Part shown: in pieces, positions 1-7,812 of the stretch
Numbering within the stretch: position 1 is the first letter of the stretch
Layout: each line of letters starts with the position of its first letter
NCBI RefSeq assembly: GCF_036194065.1
Contig: NZ_CP108095.1
Span: 6,262,001 to 6,326,000 of the forward strand
From: Streptomyces sp. NBC_00239
GTDB taxonomy: Bacteria; Actinomycetota; Actinomycetes; Streptomycetales; Streptomycetaceae
Direction of reading: 5' to 3'
DNA length: 64,000 nucleotides
Notes under the pieces: model-generated
Told to the model about the DNA's origin: nothing
Seen by the model: the letters and a program-made list of their open reading frames with translations, nothing else
Database searches by the model: none
Position numbers and translations under genes: made by a program

Positions 1-85
1 GCGCCGCCCGGACGGTGACGGCGTCCTTGATCTCGGAGAGGAAACCGGGGGATCCCCGGGAGGGGCCTGCGTCTGTCCGTGTCAT
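1..85 (-). CDS. N-terminus of a probable membrane protein, cut by the window edge
   Basis: The reverse strand has an ATG at 85 and stays open for 28 codons to the window edge. The peptide ends in SPGFLSEIKDAVTVRAA, which resembles the cytoplasmic lead-in before the first membrane helix of some actinobacterial integral membrane proteins; that resemblance is from memory. A GAGGG stretch lies just upstream of the ATG. The gene is divergent from dnaE2, and the LexA-like sites at 154-182 lie between them. Too little is visible to assign a function. Confidence 0.45.
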   Translation of the reverse strand, partial: MTRTDAGPSRGSPGFLSEIKDAVTVRAA

Positions 86-153
86 GCCCTCACGCTCGAC
101 GCGCGGCGTCCGTGGCGCAGCAGGGGAGGGCCGAACGGATGATCCACCGAGCC

Positions 154-182
154 TCGAACATTTGTGTCGTACTCATGTTCGA
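154..182. promoter_or_regulatory. LexA/SOS-type operator upstream of dnaE2
   Basis: TCGTACTCATGTTCGA at 167-182 matches the actinobacterial LexA consensus TCGAAC-N4-GTTCGA with one mismatch. A second, weaker partial box starts at TCGAAC (154-159). The outer half sites TCGAACAT (154-161) and ATGTTCGA (175-182) are also perfect inverted repeats of each other, 13 nt apart. A -10-like TATGGT lies at 191-196, so the sites cover the -35 region of a promoter reading into dnaE2. SOS control is inferred from this match and from known LexA control of dnaE2 in mycobacteria. Confidence 0.65.
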
Positions 183-240
183 AAGTGGTCTATGGTGGAA
201 ACGGAGGTGGGGGTTCACCAAGGGAGAGCAGGAGGCGCGG

Positions 241-3200
241 GTGCCTGGTTTTACGCATCTGCACACCGTTTCCGGATTCTCCGTGCGGTACGGGGGCTCC
301 CACCCGGAACGGCTGGCGGAACGCGCCGCCGAACGGCAGATGGACGCCCTCGCCCTCACCGACCGGGACACCCTCGCCGGCACCGTCCGGTTCGCGAAGG
401 CCTGCGCGAAGGCCGGCATCCGGCCCCTGTTCGGCACCGGCCTCGCGGTCGACCCCGTCCCCGGCGCGCCGGACCTGCCCCGCGCCACCGAACGCCGCCG
501 CACCCCCGTCAAGGGCGGGGCCTTCGTCGACGAGTCCGCGCCCCGCGCCGTCTTCCTCGCCCGCGACGGCGCCACCGGCTGGGCCACGCTGTGCCGGCTG
601 GTCAGCGCCGCCCACGCGGACGCCACCGGCCGGCCGCAGCTCCCGTGGGGCCACAACCACGGCGAGGGCGTCCTCGTCCTCCTCGGGCCGGACTCCGAGG
701 TCGGCCGCGCCCTGGCCGCCGGCCGCCCCGACCGGGCCGCCCGGCTGCTCGCCCCCTGGCGGGAGGCGTACGGGGAGGCGCTGCGGCTGGAGGCCGTCCA
801 CCACGGGCGTACCGGCACCGGCCCCGGCTCCCTGCGGCTGGCCGCCCGTACCGTCGGCTTCGCCGCGCAGCAGGGCGTACCGGCCGTCCTCACCAACGCC
901 GTGCGGTACGCGGACCGCGGCCAGGGGCCGGTCGCCGACGTGCTCGACGCGGCCCGCCGGCTCGTGCCCCTCGACCCCCGGCGCCCCCTGGACGGCGGGG
1001 AGCGCTGGCTCAAGGACGCCGCGGCCATGACGGTGGCCGCGGAACGCGTCGCCGAGGCCGCCGGACAGCGCGGGGCGGACGCCCGGCGGCTGCTGGCGCA
1101 GACCCGGCAGGACGCCGAATCCTGCCGCGTCGACCCCGAGGACGACCTCGGCATCGGCTCGGTGCACTTCCCCGAACCCCGGCTGGTGGGCGCCGGCCGC
1201 CGCAGCGCCCAGCGGGTCCTGGCCTCCCGGTGCGCCGCGGGCATGGTGCTGCGCGGCTACGCGGGCAAGCGCGCGTACTGGGACCGGATGCACCACGAGC
1301 TGGACATCATCGCGTACTACGGGTACGCCTCCTACTTCCTCACGGTCGCCCAAGTGGTCCAGGACGTACGGGAGATGGGCATCCGGGTGGCCGCGCGCGG
1401 CTCCGGCGCCGGCTCCCTCGTCAACCACCTGCTCGGGATCGCGCACGCCGACCCGGTCGAGCACGGCCTCCTGATGGAGCGCTTCCTGTCCAAGCGGCGG
1501 CCGGTGCTGCCCGACATCGACATCGACGTCGAGTCCGCCCGCAGGCTGGAGGTCTACCGGGCGGTCATCGGTCGGTTCGGCGCCGAGCGCGTCGCCACCG
1601 TGGCCATGCCCGAGACCTACCGGGTGCGGCACGCGATCCGGGACGTGGGCGCCGCCCTGTCCATGGACCCCGCCGAGATCGACCGGCTCGCCAAGGCCTT
1701 CCCGCACATCCGGGCCCGCGACGCCCGCGCGGCCCTGGCCGAACTGCCCGAACTGCGTGCCGTACGCGCGGAGGAGCACGGCCGGCTGTGGGAGCTCGTC
1801 GAGGCGCTGGACGCGCTGCCGCGCGGCGTCGCCATGCACCCGTGCGGGGTGCTGCTCTCCGACGCCTCGCTGCTCGCCCGCACCCCCGTCGTGCCCACCA
1901 GCGGCGAGGGCCTGCCGATGTCCCAGTTCGACAAGGAGGACGTCGAGGACCTCGGGCTGCTCAAACTCGACGTGCTCGGCGTACGGATGCAGTCCGCGAT
2001 GGCGCACGCCGTCGCCGAGATCGGGCGGGCCACGGGGGAGCGGCTCGACCTCGACGACCCGGCGCAGGTGCCGCCCGGCGACCGGGCGACCTACGAGCTG
2101 ATCCGCTCGGCGCAGACCCTCGGCTGCTTCCAGATCGAATCCCCGGGCCAGCGCGACCTGGTGGGGCGGCTCCAGCCCGCGGACTTCCACGACCTCGTCG
2201 TGGACATCTCGCTGTTCCGGCCCGGGCCGGTCGCGGCCGACATGGTGCGGCCGTTCATCGAGGCCCGGCACGGCCGCGCCCCGGTCCGCTACCCGCATCC
2301 GGACCTGGCGGAGCCGCTGCGCGAGACGTACGGGGTGGTCGTCTTCCACGAGCAGATCATCGAGATCGTGAACATCATGACCGGCTGCGGCCGGGACGAG
2401 GCCGACCGGGTGCGCCGCGGGCTGTCCGACCCCGAGTCGCAGGGCCGGATCAAGCCCTGGTTCGCGCGGCACGCGGCCCGGCGCGGCTACCCGGCCGAAG
2501 TGGTCGCCCGTACCTGGGAGATCGTCGAGGCCTTCGGCTCGTACGGGTTCTGCAAGGCGCACGCGGTGGCCTTCGCCGTGCCGACCTACCAGTCGGCCTG
2601 GCTCAAGGCGCACCACCCGGCGGCCTTCTACGCCGGACTGCTCACCCACGACCCCGGCATGTACCCCAAACGGCTGCTGCTCGCGGACGCGCGGCGGCGC
2701 GGGGTGCCGGTGCTTCCGCTGGACGTGAACCGGTCCGCGACCACCCATCGGATCGAACTGGTGTCCGAGAATCCTCGGGTGTGGGGGCTGCGGCTCGCCC
2801 TCGCCGACGTCCACGGCATCAGCGAGGCCGAAGCCGCCCGCATCGAGGCCGGCCGGCCCTACACCTCCTTGCGCGACTTCTGGGACCGCGCCCACCCGGG
2901 CCGCCCGGTCGCCGAACGCCTCGCCCAGGTCGGCGCGCTGGACGCCTTCGGCGGCAACCGCCGGGACCTCCTGCTGCACCTGTCCGAACTCCACCGGGAC
3001 CGGCGCGGCCACACCGCGCACGGCCGGCAGCTGCCCCTCGGCGGCGGCCACCGGACCGGCCCCGTCGGCCTGCCCGACCTCAACGAGGCCGAGAAGCTCA
3101 GCGCCGAGCTCGGCGTCCTCGGCATGGACACCTCCCGGCACCTGATGGAGGACCACCACGCCTTCCTGGCCGAACTCGGCGCGGTCCCGGCCCGCCGGCT

Positions 3201-3753
3201 GGGCGGGACCGAGCACGGCCGCACCGTCCTGGTCGCGGGCGCCAAGGCGGCCACCCAGACCCCGCCGGTCCGCTCCGGCCGACGGGTCATCTTCACCACC
3301 CTCGACGACGGCACCGGCCTGGTCGACCTCGCCTTCTTCGACGACAGCCACGAAGCCTGCGCGCACACCGTCTTCCACTCCTGGCTGCTGCTGGTGCGCG
3401 GAGTGGTGCAGCGCCGGGGCCCCCGGAGCCTCAGCGTGGTCGGATCCGCCGCCTGGAACCTGGCCGAACTGGCCGAACTGCGCCGCACCGGAGGCCTGGA
3501 CGCGGTCGCCGCCCGCCTCGCGGCGCCTGCCGCCGGTCCTGCCGGCGGATCTGCACCTGCGGACGGGTCCGTCCCGGCCGGCGGGTCCGCCTCGGCCGGC
3601 GGGTCCGCCCCCGCCGGTCCTGCCGACGGAGGCCGGCGCATCCACCTGCCCACCGGGTACGAGATGAACCCGTGGGCCGACCTCCAGCCGCCCGGCTCCG
3701 GCCCGGCCACCGGCCGCAAGCTGTGGCACTCCAGCCCGGGGAGCGCGGGATGA
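241..3753 (+). CDS. dnaE2: Error-prone DNA polymerase III alpha subunit DnaE2 (ImuC)
   Basis: Catalyses translesion, damage-induced DNA synthesis as a C-family polymerase. The 1170-aa product opens with a PHP domain (FTHLHTVSGFSVRYG). The polymerase palm carries PDIDIDVES (residues 424-432), the DxDxD metal-binding signature typical of DnaE2. A helix-hairpin-helix region and an OB fold follow (TTLDDGTGLVDLAFFD). GTG at 241 is preferred over longer in-frame starts because GGAGG sits just upstream and the PHP motif begins at once. The C-terminus has an Ala/Gly/Ser/Pro-rich repetitive linker near residues 1095-1130 that is unusual for the family. The next gene follows immediately. Expression is probably LexA-controlled through the sites at 154-182. 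Confidence 0.96.
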   Translation: MPGFTHLHTVSGFSVRYGGSHPERLAERAAERQMDALALTDRDTLAGTVRFAKACAKAGIRPLFGTGLAVDPVPGAPDLPRATERRRTPVKGGAFVDESAPRAVFLARDGATGWATLCRLVSAAHADATGRPQLPWGHNHGEGVLVLLGPDSEVGRALAAGRPDRAARLLAPWREAYGEALRLEAVHHGRTGTGPGSLRLAARTVGFAAQQGVPAVLTNAVRYADRGQGPVADVLDAARRLVPLDPRRPLDGGERWLKDAAAMTVAAERVAEAAGQRGADARRLLAQTRQDAESCRVDPEDDLGIGSVHFPEPRLVGAGRRSAQRVLASRCAAGMVLRGYAGKRAYWDRMHHELDIIAYYGYASYFLTVAQVVQDVREMGIRVAARGSGAGSLVNHLLGIAHADPVEHGLLMERFLSKRRPVLPDIDIDVESARRLEVYRAVIGRFGAERVATVAMPETYRVRHAIRDVGAALSMDPAEIDRLAKAFPHIRARDARAALAELPELRAVRAEEHGRLWELVEALDALPRGVAMHPCGVLLSDASLLARTPVVPTSGEGLPMSQFDKEDVEDLGLLKLDVLGVRMQSAMAHAVAEIGRATGERLDLDDPAQVPPGDRATYELIRSAQTLGCFQIESPGQRDLVGRLQPADFHDLVVDISLFRPGPVAADMVRPFIEARHGRAPVRYPHPDLAEPLRETYGVVVFHEQIIEIVNIMTGCGRDEADRVRRGLSDPESQGRIKPWFARHAARRGYPAEVVARTWEIVEAFGSYGFCKAHAVAFAVPTYQSAWLKAHHPAAFYAGLLTHDPGMYPKRLLLADARRRGVPVLPLDVNRSATTHRIELVSENPRVWGLRLALADVHGISEAEAARIEAGRPYTSLRDFWDRAHPGRPVAERLAQVGALDAFGGNRRDLLLHLSELHRDRRGHTAHGRQLPLGGGHRTGPVGLPDLNEAEKLSAELGVLGMDTSRHLMEDHHAFLAELGAVPARRLGGTEHGRTVLVAGAKAATQTPPVRSGRRVIFTTLDDGTGLVDLAFFDDSHEACAHTVFHSWLLLVRGVVQRRGPRSLSVVGSAAWNLAELAELRRTGGLDAVAARLAAPAAGPAGGSAPADGSVPAGGSASAGGSAPAGPADGGRRIHLPTGYEMNPWADLQPPGSGPATGRKLWHSSPGSAG

Positions 3754-3905
3754 CCGGCGGGCCCGCTCTTCGGGGCTCCGCCCACGACCCCGGCCCTCAC
3801 GCGCCGGCCGGGCCGGATCGTGCCGCACGCCGGCCCCGCCGGCGTGTGCCCCCGCTTCGGGAAGGGGCGGAGCGGGGGACGGACCCGCAGGGAGGCGGGC
3901 CCACC

Positions 3906-4943
3906 GTGCTCTGCGCCACCTTCCGGCGCCCCGACGGAACCCCGCCCGACCCCGCCGCGTACACCGGACTCGTCGCCCTGCTCACCGGCCTCACCCCGGC
4001 GGTCCAGGAACTGCCCCCTGACTCCGCGCTCGCCGATGTATACGGCGCGCTGCGCTACTTCGGCCGCGACACCGCACAACTCGCCGCGGTCCTGAGGGTC
4101 CGGGCGCTCGCCCTGTACGGGGCGGACTGCGCGATCGGCGCCGCCGCCAACCCCATGCTGGCCAGGATGGCGGCCCGGCAGGCCCGCCCCGGGCAGACCC
4201 TCGTCGTGCCCGCCGACCCCGCCGCCGTACGGGAGTTCCTCGCCTGCAAGCCCGCCGCCGCCCTGGACGGGGTCGGCACCCGGACCGCCCGCACCCTGAG
4301 CGGCTACGGGCTCGACTCGGTTGGCCGGATCGCCGCCGCCCCGCTCCCCGCCCTCCAGCGGATCCTCGGCGCCCGGGCCGGCCGCGAACTGCACGAGCGG
4401 GCCCACGGGATCGACCGTACGCCGGTGGTCCCGGGCGCCCCCGTACGCTCCCTCGCCGCCGAACGGCCCTTCGGCCGTGACGAGATCGACCCGGTGCGGC
4501 ACCGGAGCGCCCTGCTCTCCCTCACCGAGGAGCTCGGCGTCCGGCTGCGCGGCAGCGGGCAGGTCTGCCGTGCCCTGTCCCTCACCGTGCGCTGCGCCGA
4601 CCGCACCGTGGTCACCCGTACCCGCACGCTCGCCGAACCCACCGCGCACTCCGCCGAGCTCACCGCCGCGGCCTACGGGCTGTACGGGGCGCTCGGCTTG
4701 CAGCGGGCGCGGGTGCGGGCGCTGTCCCTGCGGGCGGAAGGCCTCCGGCCGGGGGAACGGGCCGCGCACCAGCTGAGCTTCGACCCGCAGGACGAGAAGT
4801 CCCGCCGGATCGAGGCGGTCGCCGACCGAGTCCGAACGAAGTTCGGCCCCACCGCGATCCTCCCCGCCACCCTGGCGACACCGCCCCGAGCCCCCTCCGT
4901 CTCCGCCGACGCCGCGTGCGCGAAACCCAGCCTCGCCGGCTGA
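3906..4943 (+). CDS. Y-family DNA polymerase-like protein without catalytic acids (ImuB-like)
   Basis: The 345-aa product has the Y-family layout: palm/fingers, an HhH thumb (ALDGVGTRTARTL, residues 119-131), a little finger, and the C-terminal signature KFGPTAILPA. The two catalytic sites are degenerate. The usual HVDMDAFF is replaced by CATFRRP (3-9), and SxDEAxLDV by PDSALADV (38-45). A beta-clamp-binding pentapeptide QLSFD is present at 289-293. This is the pattern of ImuB, an inactive adaptor that brings DnaE2 to the sliding clamp; ImuB identity is inferred. GTG 3906 is chosen for GGAGG at 3891-3895. An ATG at 3750 overlapping the dnaE2 stop (ATGA) is in frame and would add 52 low-complexity residues. 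No imuA-like gene is adjacent. Confidence 0.8.
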   Translation: MLCATFRRPDGTPPDPAAYTGLVALLTGLTPAVQELPPDSALADVYGALRYFGRDTAQLAAVLRVRALALYGADCAIGAAANPMLARMAARQARPGQTLVVPADPAAVREFLACKPAAALDGVGTRTARTLSGYGLDSVGRIAAAPLPALQRILGARAGRELHERAHGIDRTPVVPGAPVRSLAAERPFGRDEIDPVRHRSALLSLTEELGVRLRGSGQVCRALSLTVRCADRTVVTRTRTLAEPTAHSAELTAAAYGLYGALGLQRARVRALSLRAEGLRPGERAAHQLSFDPQDEKSRRIEAVADRVRTKFGPTAILPATLATPPRAPSVSADAACAKPSLAG

Positions 4944-4976
4944 CGGTGGCGCCCCTTCGGCTTCGCCGACACCCGC

Positions 4977-5390
4977 GTGCGCAACATCCCGCCCCGGCGG
5001 CACCCTCCGGCCTCGCCGGCGTTTGAGGCGCGGCCTCGGGCGTATCCGGCTCCGCCGACGCCGTGGGGCGCAACCCCCCAGCCTCGCCGGCGTTTGAGGC
5101 GCGGGGTTTGGGGCGGAGCCCCAAGAACAACCCGGCTCCGCCGGGCACCGGGCTCCGCCCGGACCCGCGCCTCAAACGCCGGCGAGGCTGGAAGTTGCCC
5201 CTCGGGGCGCCGGCGAGGCTGGAAGTTGCCCCTCGGGGCGCCGGCGAGGCTGGAAGTTGGCCCTCGGGCTGGGGGTTGCCCCACGGGCGTCGGCGAGGCT
5301 GGAGGTTGGGCGCCGGCCGGGCTGGAGGCCGCAGGGCGTCGGCGAGGCTGGGGGTTGCGCCCAGGGCACTGGCGCGGCTGGGGCCCGGCA
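4977..5390. repeat. Train of degenerate GC-rich satellite units around repeat element copy A
   Basis: This gene-free stretch between the polymerase operon and the lipase promoter is built from short units resembling (C)CAGCCTCGCCGGCG and its complement CGCCGGCGAGGCTGG. Exact 31-bp tandem copies begin at 5181, 5212 and 5243. Looser copies of about 30-50 bp continue to about 5390. Copy A of the 114-bp element (5078-5191) sits inside. All frames stay open only because stop codons are rare at this GC content; I see no gene. Confidence 0.8.
5078..5191. repeat. 114-bp cloverleaf-like inverted-repeat element, copy A
   Basis: Perfect 28-bp terminal inverted repeats (5078-5105 and 5164-5191, reading CCAGCCTCGCCGG inwards) enclose three small hairpins: TTGGGGC-GGA-GCCCCAA (5108-5124), CCCGGC-TCC-GCCGGG (5131-5145) and CCGGGC-TCC-GCCCGG (5148-5162). 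Folded as one strand this is a four-way junction. Copies occur at 12172, 47699, 57465 and 60703. It lies 134 bp past the stop codon of the polymerase operon. Confidence 0.92.
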
Positions 5391-5536
5391 GGGGAGGGGC
5401 GTGCCGGGGCGGCGTACGGAGTGGCGGTGGCGTGACGCGCGGCTTCTCGTCGGTCGGTGACGACGCGACAGTTTTTACTGACGCGTAACTTCCCCCTTCT
5501 GCTACCCGCCCGTAATTTGGCGAGTGCAGCTCACCA

Positions 5537-5552
5537 TGTGATCCGGATCACG
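5537..5552. promoter_or_regulatory. Palindrome resembling a Crp-family site, upstream of the lipase
   Basis: TGTGATCCGGATCACG contains the perfect 14-bp palindrome GTGATCCGGATCAC (5538-5551) and resembles TGTGA-N6-TCACA. It lies about 50 bp before the lipase start, in a visibly AT-richer promoter region (5466-5520). The regulator is not identified; Crp is a guess from the motif. Confidence 0.45.
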
Positions 5553-5600
5553 GGCGAATCCCCACGCACGTCCCCATTCCCCCCGCAAGGAGATCACTCG

Positions 5601-6464
5601 ATGCTGCCCTGGAGACGACTGCTCGGACCGCTCACCGCCCTGATGCTGGCGGGCGCCGTCCTCACCCCCACCGCGGCCGCAGAAGCCGCATCCGCCCCCG
5701 GCAGCGGCTGGAACAACTGGTCCTGCAAGCCGTCCGCGGCCCACCCGCGCCCCGTGGTCCTGGTCCACGGCACGTTCGGCAACTCCGTCGACAACTGGCT
5801 GGCCTTCGCGCCGTACCTCGTGCACCGCGGCTACTGCGTCTACTCGCTCGACTACGGGCAGCTGCCCGGCGTGCCCTTCTTCAACGGGCTCGGCCCGGTC
5901 GAGAAGTCCGCCCGGCAGCTCGACGTGTTCGTCGACAAGGTCCTCGCGGCCACCGGCGCGCCCGAGGCCGACCTCGTCGGACACTCGCAGGGCGGCATGA
6001 TGCCGCGCTGGTACCTGAAGTTCCTGGGCGGCGCCGACAAGGTCAACGCCCTGGTCGGACTCGCTCCCGACAACCACGGCACGACCCTGTCGGGGCTGAC
6101 CGCGCTGCTGCCGTTCTTCCCCGGCGCCGAGGACCTGATCAGCGCGGCCACCCCCGGACTCGCCGACCAGATCGCCGGCTCCGACTTCCTGACCCGGCTC
6201 AACGCGGGCGGCGACACCGTCCCCGGGGTGACGTACACCGTCATCGCCACCCGGTACGACGAGGTGGTCACCCCCTACCGCAGCGGGTTCCTGGACGGGC
6301 CCGCGGTGCGCAACGTCGTGCTCCAGGACCTGTGCCCGCTCGACCTCTCCGAGCACGTCGCGATCGGCCTGACCGACCGGATCGCCTTCCACGAGGCCGA
6401 GAACGCGCTCGACCCGGCGCACGCCGAACGGACCACGTGCGCGTCGGTCTTCGACACCGATTGA
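5601..6464 (+). CDS. Secreted class-2 triacylglycerol lipase
   Basis: An extracellular alpha/beta-hydrolase that cleaves lipid esters. The 287-aa precursor has a Sec signal peptide (MLPWRRLLGP followed by a hydrophobic core, cut near AEAASA, residues 28-32). The oxyanion-hole motif is HGTFG (56-60). The nucleophile is Ser129 in GHSQG, the acid is probably Asp220 (TRYDEVVTP), and the base is His252 (SEHVAI). Cysteines 42, 79, 245 and 280 can form two disulfides. Length and motifs fit bacterial lipase family I.7 (Streptomyces/Propionibacterium type). ATG 5601 has AAGGAG at 5587-5592. A longer in-frame reading from 5457 has no signal-peptide logic and is rejected. It is convergent with the LPMO gene. 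Confidence 0.93.
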   Translation: MLPWRRLLGPLTALMLAGAVLTPTAAAEAASAPGSGWNNWSCKPSAAHPRPVVLVHGTFGNSVDNWLAFAPYLVHRGYCVYSLDYGQLPGVPFFNGLGPVEKSARQLDVFVDKVLAATGAPEADLVGHSQGGMMPRWYLKFLGGADKVNALVGLAPDNHGTTLSGLTALLPFFPGAEDLISAATPGLADQIAGSDFLTRLNAGGDTVPGVTYTVIATRYDEVVTPYRSGFLDGPAVRNVVLQDLCPLDLSEHVAIGLTDRIAFHEAENALDPAHAERTTCASVFDTD

Positions 6465-6498
6465 CGCGCAAGCGGTCCGACTCGGTCCGACTCGGGCT

Positions 6499-6523
6499 GG
6501 CCCGGTCCGACTCGGACCGGGCC
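6499..6523. terminator. Bidirectional hairpin between the lipase and LPMO genes
   Basis: GGCCCGGTCCGA (6499-6510) and TCGGACCGGGCC (6512-6523) are perfect complements around one base. Related GGTCCGACTC direct repeats lie just to the left. It is placed between two convergent stop codons, as expected for a shared terminator without a U-tract. Confidence 0.7.
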
Positions 6524-6529
6524 GGTCCG

Positions 6530-7621
6530 TCAGCGGCCGTGGCGCCCGCCGCCGGCCCGGCGCCGCACCGACGCGAACAGCACCGCCGCCCCGACGGCCA
6601 GCGCTCCGGCACCGGAGACGGCGATCAGCGGGGTGGCGGAGCCGCCGCCGGTCTCGGCCAAGCCGCGGTCCAGCGGCGACGCGCTGCCGTCGGCCGCCGG
6701 CTCGTTGCCGCCCGCCGCGTCCCCGGCCCCGCCACCGGTGGTCCCGCCGCTCGTGTCCCCGGCCGTCCCGCCGGTGGCGCCTCCGGTCGTACCTCCCGAC
6801 GTGCCCCCGGTGGTCCCCGTGGTCCCCGTACCCCCGGTGCTCCCGCCGTGCGTGCCGTGCCCGCCGCCCGTCTTCCCGGCGTCCTTCTCGATCCGGTCGT
6901 CGGTGGGCGCGGAGGCCGTGGGAGCCGCCGGGGTGGGCGCGGGCGACTGCTTCCCGCCCCCACCGCCACCCGTACCGCCCCCGCCGCCGCCCGCGAAGAC
7001 CACGTCGGAGCAGGTGTAGAAAGCCTCCGGGCTGTCCGAGCGCTGCCAGACGCTGTAGACGAGGTGGCGGCCGGACTTCCGCGGCACCGTCCCGGTGAAC
7101 ACGTAGTCACCGCCCCGCATCCGCGGGTCGGTCACCCGCGCGAACGGCTTCGCCTCCAGGTCCGACCACTTCAGCGGCTTCGACGGGTCGTACCCGTCCT
7201 TCGTCACGTACAGCGCGAACGAACCCCGGTGCGGGGCCGTGCCCTTGTAGCGGAAGGTGTGCCTGCCCGCCGACATCCGGCTCGCGGGCCAGTCCCGGCG
7301 CGCCAGGTCCAGCCCGCGGTACTTGGAGTTCCCGGCCGAGCACAGCTTCCCGTCCGGGATCAGCGCCTTGTGGCGGCCGGCCGCGTTGGCGATGCTGACC
7401 GCGTTCCAGTCGTAGAACGCCTGCGGCCCGCTCGCCGCCACCGCCGCCTTGCAGGCCGCGGACCTCGGCGCCTCCGGGCCCTCCGCGTAACAGGCGGCCA
7501 CCCGGCTGACCGGATCCGTCATCGAGCCGTGGGCGGCGGCGGGCGCGGCGGCGAGGCCGGCCAGCGCGAGCGGCGCGAAGCCGAGGGCGGTGACGGCGGC
7601 GGCCGTGCGGCGAGCGGTCAT
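6530..7621 (-). CDS. Secreted AA10 lytic polysaccharide monooxygenase with sortase anchor
   Basis: A copper enzyme that oxidatively cleaves chitin or cellulose. In the 363-aa precursor a signal peptide (1-30) ends ...APAAA so that the mature protein starts at His31 (HGSMTDPVSR). This His, together with His131 (TAPHRGSF), forms the histidine brace; Phe201 in EAFYTCSDVVF occupies the axial position. A Gly/Thr-rich linker of about 120 residues follows the catalytic domain. The C-terminus has LAETG, a hydrophobic helix and an Arg-rich tail, the LAxTG signal of class E sortases. The enzyme is therefore probably cell-wall anchored. Start 7621 is chosen for its GAAGGAGAA ribosome-binding site and the Sec signal; longer in-frame starts lack these. 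I cannot tell chitin from cellulose specificity. Confidence 0.93.
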   Translation of the reverse strand: MTARRTAAAVTALGFAPLALAGLAAAPAAAHGSMTDPVSRVAACYAEGPEAPRSAACKAAVAASGPQAFYDWNAVSIANAAGRHKALIPDGKLCSAGNSKYRGLDLARRDWPASRMSAGRHTFRYKGTAPHRGSFALYVTKDGYDPSKPLKWSDLEAKPFARVTDPRMRGGDYVFTGTVPRKSGRHLVYSVWQRSDSPEAFYTCSDVVFAGGGGGGTGGGGGGKQSPAPTPAAPTASAPTDDRIEKDAGKTGGGHGTHGGSTGGTGTTGTTGGTSGGTTGGATGGTAGDTSGGTTGGGAGDAAGGNEPAADGSASPLDRGLAETGGGSATPLIAVSGAGALAVGAAVLFASVRRRAGGGRHGR

Positions 7622-7714
7622 GGAGCTTCTCCTTCGGGTGGCGCACATCGTGCCTGCGACACGCAAGCTAGCCGCCGCACCCCCCGAAATCCGGGCCCGC
7701 CGGCCGCCGACGAC

Positions 7715-7727
7715 GATCCTTAGGATC
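7715..7727. promoter_or_regulatory. GATCCT-T-AGGATC palindrome upstream of the LPMO gene
   Basis: A perfect 6-1-6 palindrome lies 94 bp upstream of the LPMO start, within an AT-richer patch (7715-7745) that also contains CCTTA/TAAGG arms. It is a candidate operator or promoter element; its binding protein is unknown. Confidence 0.4.
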
Positions 7728-7812
7728 CGCTTAAGGCCGCGGTAAGCAGCACCTCAGACTCGGCCCGTCGCGGGGCCGTCCCACGCGCCCGGGCCCGCCC
7801 CGCGGCGGGCGC

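Noticed and set aside
15..3749. N-terminal extension of the polymerase-like gene over dnaE2
   Set aside because: The frame is open by chance. The homologous part starts only near 3906, where a GGAGG is present.
190..3828. A 1212-codon open frame antisense to dnaE2
   Set aside because: It has no recognisable domain, mirrors the G/C third-position pattern of the forward gene, and runs through a well-supported polymerase. At this GC content long antisense frames are expected.
5466..5600. N-terminal extension of the lipase from 5457
   Set aside because: The extension would destroy the signal peptide and covers the AT-rich promoter and the palindrome.
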